Position numbers and translations under genes: made by a program. A stretch of DNA of 64,000 nucleotides from Ascaphus truei. Taxonomy: Eukaryota; Chordata; Amphibia; Anura; Ascaphidae. The notes beneath the pieces are model-generated. The model was not told where the DNA came from, made no database searches, and was given only the letters and a program-made list of their open reading frames with translations. Shown in pieces: positions 34,266 through 43,135 of the stretch (its first letter is position 1; each line of letters begins with the position of its first letter). The stretch spans positions 68,721,585 to 68,785,584 of the forward strand of contig CM071570.1 of NCBI GenBank assembly GCA_036426205.1. The letters run 5' to 3'.

Positions 34266-35377
34266 GGAAAGGAAGCATGTAGTGTAGTTTTATGCTTATA
34301 TTAACCTCTTTGTAGCCCTTTGTGGTCAGCTAGTCATGGAAAGCCATGCATCGTTGACCTGTGGGCTACTAAGAGGCTAATAGGAAATGCAATGTGTTAA
34401 AAGTAATATTTGGGCATCTATTTCAGGTTCTGGTTCAGCTTATTCTGCCTATGTATATAATGGCCAGTATTTTGGACATTTTATACATAGGAAAGACACG
34501 GCTAATGCCAGCCTGGATTAGGTGATAAATTATTTGCGGTATTTCTGCCGTTCATCCCATTCCGATAAATATCGGAACTTGATCTATGGCAGTTTTTACT
34601 TAAAAATGCTTCTTTTGTCTCAGATCCGGTGCTATAAAAGATCCCAATAAAAAGTGCTTTATTTTTCGCAGTGCAAAGTTGATGTGTTGCACGATAAAAA
34701 ATAAGGCACTTTTTGGGTCGCTAATACTTCATTTTTAGGTTTCTGCATTTTGTTGTATCTGGGCCATTGATTTTTTGTGCAACCTAAACCCTCATGAGAT
34801 CAACCATGAGAAATTCCTTTACGTTTTCTTACTTTTGTCACATAATGATGTACCAATGAAGAACCACATTGAAAATAATGCATTTAGAGAATGAAAACAC
34901 ACAGGAAACCGGAATCAGTTTATAAAGGTCTATGAACCTCATGCCATACTGTATAAAACTGCAAATAAAGATGGTAATTGAAAGATTTAGTTAACAAAAA
35001 CATCTGTAGTTTCTATAATTGGTTAAAAAACTGTAGCATTCAAGTAAACAACACTTAAGTTGCAAATATTGTACATAAAGCAACAGTTGTTATTTAGTAT
35101 GATACAGAGAAAGCTAGTAAATACCTGATTCTGCGGTTAACAATGCATTGAGTGATGGGTTGCATGAACTCTTCATGTAAGATTTTGAAGTACTTTGTAT
35201 TGACTACAGAAATGGAAAGTACAGTATGTTGGGACAAGAGCACAGTTTGCGTGCAAAACTAGTGCCCAATGCTAACCATTTTATATTTTTGGTTATGGTC
35301 ATATATCCTTAATCTCAATTAGACATAAAGAATCTTAGCACCAGGTGGTGGCCTGGAATCTGAGTTGACAGAGTTCT
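34266..35377. other. Non-coding stretch without recognised features
   Basis: I see no gene. The last part leads into the 5'-truncated PLE; its exact boundary is unclear. Confidence 0.4.
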
Positions 35378-36660
35378 TGCTGGACTTACTGGGTTTTGTG
35401 CTTACCCACAACTATTTTGTATTTAAGTCCCATTTTTATCTTCAGGTCCAGGGAACGGCGATGGGTGCCACCTGAGCACCCTCCTATGCCAATATCTTCC
35501 TGGGGTTTTGAGAGAGGGAGATGGTTCTTCAGGAGGATACCAACCCAGACTTTAAGCATGTTTATTCTGGTAAAGGTTTATTGATGATATACTCATTATT
35601 TGGGATGGGCAGCCTGAGGTACTTATAACATTCATTGATAACCTTAACAAACATTCCCTTAATATCAAGCTCTCGAGCACAATCAGCCAAGATTCGATTG
35701 TATTCTTGGATCTCAAAATGAATCTCCAGGCAGATGGGAGTATCAGTACGGATTTTTACCGTAAGGCTACGGCCACTAATTCAATACTCCATGCCTCTAG
35801 TGCACACCCCAACCATCAAATAAAGGGAGTAGCTGATGGGGAATTTCTGAGACTTAAGAGGAATTGCTCTACTAATTCAACATTTAATTCTAGAGCACAA
35901 GAAATTAAGTCTCGTTTTGAAGCTAGAGGTTACAGTCAATCTGCTATTAGGAGGGGGATGAAGATCACAAAGGCAAGAACACGCACATAACTCCTGATTA
36001 CTAAAATAAAGGACAAAAACATCAGAGATCCTCTAATCAGATTTCTTGGTACATTTGACAGCAACAGGTCAACTTATAGATATGCGATTAATAAGTATTG
36101 ACATATACTTCTTACAGATCCTGATTTGAGAAGGACCCTGGGAGAGTCTGTTACAATGTAATTAGATCACCACATTTCCTATCTAGGGAGGTGCGTAATG
36201 GTTTCTCACTGTGCAAATCTTGTTCCGGATGCAAACATACTGTATGAGAAGCACTAACGAGTTTTTTGACTCTAAGCATACAATCCGATATGAAATTCGC
36301 AGTGTCCTCAACTGTAAATCCAAGGCAGTCACCTAACGTGCCCTTGCCAGCAAATTTATATCGGTATAACGACACCGGAACTTTGTTTCTGTGTCTTAGA
36401 GCATGCAAGGAACATAAAAAACACAGAATGTGATCTCTCTATGGGGAGAAAAATCACGACTGTAGCGAGACATTTTAAATTACAACACAGTTCCAACCCT
36501 AATCTGCTGAGTGTCTTTGCTATTGATCAGGTCTCACTGGATATTTGGGGTGGTGATCTAGAGAAATCACTGCTCCAACGTGAATGACGTTGGATTATCA
36601 GATTAGGTAGCCTTTTACCACATGGCATGAACGAATATATGGGATTTGACATGTTATTAT
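35378..36660 (+). pseudogene. Penelope-like element: reverse transcriptase C-terminal half and GIY-YIG endonuclease
   Basis: The translation, across several stops and shifts, gives PLE reverse transcriptase blocks in order: LTHNYFVF, QGTAMGA, APSYANIFLGF, RFIDDILIIWDG with the catalytic Asp pair at 35583-35588, then DSIVFLDLKM, TDFYRKATATNSILHASS and LKRNCS. From about 36170 follow a Cys cluster and, near 36340-36370, a YIG-type motif (QQIYIG) with EHARNIKN and a later RHFKLQHSS and HGMNEY. This is the GIY-YIG nuclease module that nicks target DNA in PLEs. The copy is 5'-truncated, as usual for target-primed insertion. A longer open piece is 35706-35990. Confidence 0.85.
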
Positions 36661-38216
36661 AGATACCATTTTTTCCATCTCCTCTTTCTTTTCCTGCCTT
36701 TCAGCATCAATGTTTGTTAAGTATATTTACACTATGGTATTGTCATCAGGCTCTGTTAATATGTTAGAGCATCATGTTGGTTATAGTTACAGATCAGGTT
36801 TAATTGTTTTTAGGTAATAGTTATAATAATAGTTAGTATTATTATTTTACAAGACTATGTATTTGTTACAGTGTGTGAGCCTCATGATTCATATATCAGG
36901 GGCCATTACAGGCTGTGCTGCCATTTATGCAGTGTTAATATTAGCTGTTAAAATTAACTCTTTTGAGTGACAGCACTATTTCATAGTACTATAGATAGAG
37001 TTAGCAGTAGTATGAGTTAGAGCATGATAGTGTCAGCTCTCTATACTTAACTGCTTCACTTTCGCTGCATGGCGACACATTAGTAGGTTTCCTGTGTGTT
37101 TATTATTTTCAGAAACATGTACCCATTCTGTGTCACTAATAGTTCTTTTCTGCCACTCTTAGGACCTATGTCCTTAATTGTTATGGCCTCTGTGCACAGA
37201 CCACTACAATTGGTTAACAGTTCTTGCCGAATCAGCCTCACTATTTCCAGTCTTCTACCTTTAAATTGGATGTCATCAAGGGGTCAGCGCTTGAAATACC
37301 ATCAGCGCACCCTTCCCAGCAAGCCTCTCGAAAAAGCTGTGGCGAAATGTATGTCGAGGCTTGCGTTTCCTGTCCTCACTCTCTTTTGATTACGTACCTC
37401 CTGCCTGCTCCGGCACACTTCGATTGGGTGACTTGGCTGTCAATCCCGTTCTCTGTCTCTGCACCCCCAAATGACTCACGTCATTTGCGTCATCAGACGG
37501 CGACGATGAAGGAACTGGCAATCTGCCTGCTCCCATCCGGGCTCTCACTCATCTGATCCCGTTACACAAAGATATCTTCACGAGGGAGGCTAAGTATTGC
37601 CTTTACTGACTGCTTATTTATACCATCTTATTGAGCTCAGACGGGACATTTATCCATCTACTGTTACAACCTTCTCTGTGTCTCCCAACAGCCCAACAAG
37701 TTGTTTTGCACATTAATCCTTCAGTTTCATACTGTGCATTTATTTTGTTTGCCAGTCTGTGTGCTCTCTGCCTAGCATCCAATAGGATTTTCTCATGTTG
37801 TTCACTCTTATTGATTAGTTCAGCAGAGCTTAATTTGTGCATTACCTATTTGCAGCAGGAACCTCGATATGGGTTTTTTCCTTTAGCTAGGTCTGGGTTT
37901 TACATTCTCACCTGAGTAGTATTTCCCCTGTTGACTGGCCGGTCTACAGAAGGGAGGCCTCATTTGTGCCTAACCATTCTGATATTCATTTGTCATTTGA
38001 CCTTATTTGTCAATTATACACTTGTTCTGGCTTTAGCTTAGGATTTATCCACTACTATAGGTTGCATTTGGGTGTTTTTTCCACACTTGTAGGTACTGTA
38101 TATGTGAGTGTTTTAATTTGTGTGTATGTTATGTGATATGTCTTTTATAAACTTGTTATATTTTTGTACACCAGAGTGGTTTATGTGGGATACTTTTTTC
38201 CTCCTCCTTTTTGTTA
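36661..38216 (+). other. 3' region of the PLE copy, with hammerhead-like motif
   Basis: It runs without interruption from the GIY-YIG module to a TA microsatellite at 38217, a likely insertion boundary. A hammerhead-like fold lies at 37319-37364. No other coding sequence is recognised; the short frames here are not supported by any motif. Confidence 0.5.
37319..37364 (+). ncRNA. Hammerhead-ribozyme-like motif, core degenerate
   Basis: GCAAGCCTC (37319-37327) pairs perfectly with GAGGCTTGC (37356-37364) as stem I. Between them lie a box TCGAAAA (37328-37334, where CTGANGA is expected), a short stem II, GAAA (37344-37347), a small stem III region and GTC (37353-37355), the usual cleavage triplet, directly before stem I. 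The layout is that of a type I hammerhead, as reported for Penelope-like elements, and its place behind a PLE nuclease supports this. Three core bases differ, so this copy is probably inactive. Confidence 0.5.
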
Positions 38217-38241
38217 TATAATTATATATATATATATATTA

Positions 38242-38286
<45 letters not shown>
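38217..38286. repeat. TA microsatellite
   Basis: Almost pure (TA)n of about 70 bases with a few slips; it separates the PLE 3' region from the next inverted repeat. Confidence 0.95.
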
Positions 38287-38288
<2 letters not shown>

Positions 38289-38565
38289 GCAACCCTAGAG
38301 GACAGACAAGGACAGCACTCAATGGTTAGTTGCAAAGATAAATCTGTATTCAGATGGTACACACAGCACAAACATACCAACGTTCGGTCCCTATAAGGAC
38401 CTTCCTCAGGGTAGTGCACTACCCTGAGGAAGGTCCTTATAGGACCGAAATGTTGTAGGGTTGACTGCCTTTGTTTGTTTATACCTATAGGACATGCACC
38501 ACAACAGTTCTTTGTAATTGGAGTGCCAGCTGCCCAAATATATATATATATAACAAAACAAGCAG
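38287..38565. repeat. PLE-type terminal repeat with palindromic hammerhead-like core
   Basis: GGTCCCTATAAGGACCTTCC and its partner around GGTCCTTATAGGACC form a palindrome centred near 38415. On the plus strand CTGAGGA (38424-38430), a 6-bp stem GGTCCT/AGGACC, and GAAA (38447-38450) follow hammerhead order. The reverse strand has the same with GAAC instead of GAAA. It ends with GGAGTGCCAGCTGCCC and a TA run (38541-38550), a form common to PLE-type repeats in frogs by my recollection. Confidence 0.6.
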
Positions 38566-38909
38566 AAAATGAAGTAGCGCCTCTATATTATCCTGACTAA
38601 AGTGAATAGTAGAAGAACCAATTGCTAATCATGAATGTGTTTAGTGGGGCGGCTAGATATTGGCTAATACACATTGATACAGACAATAAAATAATACAAT
38701 GTTTGATGCAATCTCTAAACAATTGATCACTATAAAAAGTACATGTATATGAATCTAAAAATATTTAATGTGTTAAAAAATGAAAAAAGTACCAAAAAAT
38801 GAAAAATAAAAAATAAAAAAACCTTCAATACAAAAAGTCCTGTTCCAATGGCAATAACTCCAGGTTCCTGCAGCCCGTTTCAAAGGGATCACCAGTCCCT
38901 AATCATATC

Positions 38910-39640
38910 TGGAAAACAGAAAAGAGAAAGAAACAGGCGCACATCTAGTGCATTACCATAATAAAAATTGTATTAAAGGAACATAAAATCTATCAAATGC
39001 CCACTCACAAAAGTACAGCAATCAATAGCATGTATGAGGTAAGCTCTCATGTGCCAACAGCTCGATCATCAGCGTCCGGCTCAGGTCAATGGCGTCATCA
39101 CGTGACCCTCCTTCGTGCAGCCGAAACCGGAAACGGAATACCTCGCATTCAGTGTTCAGCGAGAGAGGTTCCTCCAGGAAACAATCCCGTGAAAGTCCTT
39201 TGTATGGTTGACCCCTGAAGAAGTCATCATCGATGATGAAACGCGTAGGGCGTGGTTAGATTGCGGCCGCCATTTGCCCATGAACATTGTTGCTGCTCGC
39301 AGACAGATTTTAGCTCTCGTGTGTGTCTTCACGGCTGTTTTACAACCATACAAAGGACTTTCACAGCATTGTTTCCTGGAGGAACCTCTCTCGCTGAACA
39401 CTGAATGCGAGGTATTCCGTTTCCGGTTTCGGCTGCATGAAGGAGGGTCATGTGACGACGCCATTGACCTGAGCCGGACGCTGATGATCGAGCTGTTGGC
39501 ACATGAGAGCCTACCTCATACATGCTATTGATTGCTGTACTTTTGTGAGTGGGCATTTGATAGATTTTATGTTCCTTTAATACAATTTTTATTATGGTAA
39601 TGCACTAGGTGTGTGCCTGTTTCTTTCTCTTTTATTTTTT
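38910..39640. repeat. Fold-back element with arms of about 290 bases
   Basis: The left arm (38910-39207, from GAGAAAGAAACAGGCGCAC to AAAGTCCTTTGTATGG) and right arm (39347-39640) are reverse complements with few mismatches. The central 140 bases carry a hammerhead-like motif (39212-39250) and a NotI-type CGGCCGCC segment. Open frames on both strands read across the arms, but they mirror each other and are not genes. PLE-derived origin is inferred from the central motif. Confidence 0.9.
39212..39250 (+). ncRNA. Hammerhead-ribozyme-like motif with conserved core
   Basis: The order is CCC, CTGAAGA (39215-39221), a 6-bp stem II GTCATC/GATGAT with a three-base loop, GAAA (39238-39241), CGCGTA ending in a GTA triplet, then GGG. 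CTGANGA, GAAA and NUH are the hammerhead core elements, all present. The stem III segment (ACGCGT) is self-complementary and very short, as described for dimer-forming hammerheads in Penelope-like elements. One A is extra between the first box and stem II, and stem I has only three clear pairs, so self-cleavage is uncertain. Confidence 0.5.
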
Positions 39641-40640
39641 CCATATATATAATATATATAGTATAGATATAGAAGATATATAATATATATTATAATATAT
39701 ATTCCAGTGTATCATATATTATATTACTATTAATATATATCATATTAATGGTTATGGTGGGTAAAAAAAGTGGCAAAAACCCTCCACAGTATAGCATATA
39801 GCAAATGTAAATATTCCTGTATTTATTCTATATTATATATATATAAAACTGGATGTCAATTGGAGTGCTACTGGGAAAGTTACCTCAAATGTACTGTACG
39901 ACAACATTATATATGTATATTTTAATCTTCTTCTCATAAGAAAGTATGGATCATTTAGTTAAATCTTTTGGCCAAAACAGATCAAGCCTGTAACCACATC
40001 AATGTAGACACTTTCAGCAGGTTCTTATACTTCCAATTTTATACCGTGTCCTTTGTATTTCCTCCACTGAATAGAGAAATGAGGAAACAAAACAATGATA
40101 AATAAATGTGTGCCCTAAAGGGTTCTCTCAAACTTGACAAAGTCAAAGCAAAATTCTATATTTTCGATTGAAATGTTAAATTTGCCAGAGTGGAACTTAA
40201 TAGTACAGGAAAGTACAACAATCTCAATCTCTAGAACTCTTCAAAGTATGGGGCCTATTCTAGTAGGTTCGATAACTAACTCATCGAGCATATTGAGCAC
40301 TTCTCGAATGAGTTGGCATACTGTAGGTAGCTATTAAAAAATCTTCGATATCATGCCAAACTAGCTTGAAAGGTACTTCTTCCCGATTGGTAGCTCTCCT
40401 GCTCAGACAAACTGTGCGGGAAATTAAAAAATGCTGAAACACATTTTTTTAGATTTCAAGCAATTCAAGTAGCTTTGAGAATCACATTACGGCTGCAACT
40501 CGCAAGAAACTTGCAGGTTCTCATCTGGGATCTGTGGTGTCACTTTTTACTGCATCGGATTGAAGCCAGGAGTCTGCAGAGCTGACCCGCATTAATACCA
40601 GCTCCGAAGACCTCCTGCTTCAATCCTATGTAATAAAAAT
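39641..40640. other. Non-coding: TA-rich run and dispersed repeat fragment
   Basis: 39640-39760 is an irregular TA-rich tract. 39845-40140 resembles the dispersed repeat at 42905-43130 and 54020-54330 (GGAGTGCTACTGGG, then ATCATTTAGTTAAATC and TTTGGCCAAAAC). 40565-40640 pairs with a segment seen at 27241-27345. No gene. Confidence 0.5.
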
Positions 40641-41758
40641 ACATTTACTCGGAGCTTCCCGCTAAGGTAATGAAGGTGTTAAATATCATTGCCCGGTTTA
40701 TTGGGGTTGAGGCGGTGGGTGAAGGTGGTATTTTGTGTTTAGGCCTACCGGGAGGGTTGCGGGAGGATTTAAACCCTTCATTACCATAACGGTTACTACC
40801 ACTTAGGTAATGAATGGGTTAACCCCTCCCGCTACCCACCCAGGAGGTATAAAAACCCACCATGGGTCAATTACCACCTTCACCAATCCCTTCTACCCCC
40901 AATAAACATTAAACACAATACTAGCCAACACACACATTGATTGGCAGTGTGGTTACCTATGCCCTCTATAGGAGCAAAGATAACCACACCCAATAGCAAC
41001 GAATGGACACCCTACTACACACCCCCTCTACCCCAACCCCCGCCTGTTCCTCCCCTCCCCGCAACACATACAGTACAGTAAAGTGGCAAAATACTTATTA
41101 TCCAGATCTGTAGAATAGTCCATTTGCCAATTAAAAATAAAACATCAGCCAGCATAAAGTAAATTAAAATGCTACACTTACCCCTTACTTCCCTCCCCTG
41201 CTACCCACCTGGGAGGCCTAGACACCCTCCCGCAACTAACCCCACCCTCTCTACTGATTGACTGTCACAGTGGTAAACCATGCAACCAATATGGGCATGG
41301 ATTGCCACTATGGCAATGAATGTGCAACCTAATAAAAAAGAGCCACAAAATAAAACACATTACATTAAAATAAAAACAAGCATTTCGCTATAAAGCCATT
41401 GATTATGGCTAGCAAACAATGCCCACAATTAGAATGCTATATATAATATAGATATACCGTTTTACATCATCAAAAAGGGAGATGAGATAGCCAATAAGGT
41501 AGCATGCCTCCCTCCCTTTTTGATGTCATCACATCACTCCAAAAAAGGAAAGGCATCACATGGTATATCTACCAATCCGGCTGCTTGCTGAAGTAGCGTT
41601 ATCTTAAAGGGATGGAAGCATATACTACCTGATTGGCTTGCTTCCCTCCCTTTTTATGATGTCACATTCTTTAAAAAAAATGGAAGCTGTCACGCGGTAC
41701 ACCAACCAATCGGATTGGGGGTGTACCATTTGACACTCAAATGTGACATCACAGGCCT

Positions 41759-41765
41759 TATATAA
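41759..41765 (+). promoter_or_regulatory. TATA box candidate
   Basis: TATATAA lies within CCTTATATAAGGAC, 104 bases before the ATG at 41869. It sits at the end of a region with many inverted repeats. Spacing fits a short 5' leader. Confidence 0.4.
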
Positions 41766-41868
41766 GGACTGTCCCGTCTCATTTGTGTCCAAGAAGACTT
41801 CGGATCAACATCTCTGGGACCATTGGATTATACAGAAAAGAAGAAAAGAAGGAAAGAACTTACCGGTG

Positions 41869-42488
41869 ATGTCTTCGGAGGGTGAAGACAGCAAAGGTAA
41901 GAAGTACATTGATTAGCTTTTATTTAATTGCGTAATTTTTTTTTTAGGTTGCTTATTGACTGGCAATATGCTTATCTATGCCCCGTTCTGGGTATAGATA
42001 AGCACAATGACAAGCAATGCTTGTTTATATTTAATTGTAATGTATTGTATTTTTGGTGATTTTTTTTTACTTTTCCCATTAATTGCCATTGTGGCAATCC
42101 ATGGCCATATTCTGGGCATGGTTTAGCACAGTAAAAATCAACGAGTTTTTTGGCATGTGTACTGTTATGCAAATGTTATTTTATTGTGTATTTGTTTTGT
42201 TTGTGCTATTAGCCATTTTTGGCTACTAGTGCCTTTGCCCATTTATATGTATGGTGATGAGATTACACGTGGTGGGGGTGAGGGTATTTCCACCTGGATA
42301 TTAGTTAGGTCTCCTGGGGGGGGGGGTGTTAACCCCTTAATTACTAATAGCGGTTCCTAACCGCTAGGGTAATTAAGGGGTTAGTGGCCAGTAGTTCATT
42401 TTTTTTATTTTAATGTTGCTGCCCGCAGAGGACGAGGAGGATGGGGAGAACAGTGATGAGGATGAGGATGGCCTTAATCCTGGCAGGG
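41869..42488 (+). CDS. Candidate two-exon reading frame inside the hairpin repeat (acidic N-terminal fragment)
   Basis: Exon 1 (41869-41896) starts with ATG and encodes MSSEGEDSK, ending at a donor AAAG|GTAAGAAG. Exon 2 (42429-42488) follows a fitting acceptor (TGCTGCCCGCAG) and ends at GGCAGGG|GTAAGT. Splicing joins the two in one open phase and gives about 29 mostly Asp/Glu residues, ending near DGLNPGR. The second donor implies more exons, which I cannot find before the repeat ends at 42.9 kb. Related exon-like pieces lie on the minus strand at 26281-26320 and 24176-24220, decayed. It could be the start of a transposon-encoded protein or a captured host gene piece. No function can be given. 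Confidence 0.3.
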
Positions 42489-42904
42489 GTAAGTAGAACT
42501 TTAGTTTACTTTATGCCTGCTGGGTAATTTTTTTATTTTTTATTGGAAAATGAGCTATTATCCAGATCTGGATATTTTAATTTTGCACATTATTGTACTG
42601 TATGTTTTTTGGAGGGGGAGTGTTGGGGTTAGAGGTGGTGGGTTAGAGGGGGTGGGTAGTACGGTTGTTGTCTTTTAATGTTTCTTGGGGGTAGAGGGGG
42701 TGGATGAAGGGATAGTTGCCGCAGGGTGGGTGGTTAGGCCCTTGGGTGGGTAGTGGGACATGTTAACCTTTTCATTATGATAGCGGTTACCACCACTATG
42801 GTAGTGAAGTGGTAAACTCCTCCCGCAACCTTCCTGGTAGGCCTAACCACCCACTGGGGGCAACTACCCCCTTCACTCACCCCCTCTACCCCCAAAATTA
42901 CAAA

Positions 42905-43135
42905 AAAATACAGTGAAATAGCTATATCTCTTGAAAAAAGGGTAATTTAGTTAAACCCTTTTGCCAAAGCATTTTAAGCCTGCAAGCCACTTCAAGGCAT
43001 GGCCAAACACTAACTGATTCAAATTCTTATTTACCTGTATAGTTAGAGGAAGAATGATCACATTGGATCTGTCACAACCAGCTGCATGAAATAACTACTT
43101 ACTTGGAAAGTGGGGAGGGGTGAGCTTGTGGGTTT
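42905..43135. repeat. Copy of a dispersed repeat
   Basis: AAAAAAGGGTAATTTAGTTAAACCC, then TTTGCCAAAGC and AAGAATGATCACATTGGATC, closely match 20215-20370. Partial relatives are at 39950-40010, 50560-50705 and 54020-54330. It is a MITE-like family without coding capacity. Confidence 0.6.

Larger units (their letters stand above)
40641..42904 (+). repeat. Hairpin-module repeat, copy D (longest)
   Basis: It holds AACCCCTTCATTACC-type hairpins at 40770-40823, 42329-42383 and 42762-42816 (and a half near 40660), CAATGTGG/CCACATTG-type modules (40930-41010, 41265-41325, 41946-42030, 42075-42140), GATGTCACATC and ACCAATCGGATTGG-type inverted pieces (41470-41760), a TATA box and two exon-like segments. 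It corresponds in reverse to copies A and B. I cannot assign it to a known class. A composite of diverged tandem units is clear, but its full length and ends are not. Confidence 0.7.

Noticed and set aside
36151..36408. Minus-strand 85-codon frame.
   Set aside because: The plus strand carries the GIY-YIG part of the PLE here, so this is its antisense shadow.
38997..39556. Frames with nearly identical protein on the two strands (73-107 codons).
   Set aside because: They are the two arms of one inverted repeat read in opposite directions, not a gene pair.
23480..42904. CRISPR-like array, because of repeated hairpins.
   Set aside because: Copies are diverged, irregularly spaced over kilobases, in both orientations, and the genome is clearly a vertebrate's.
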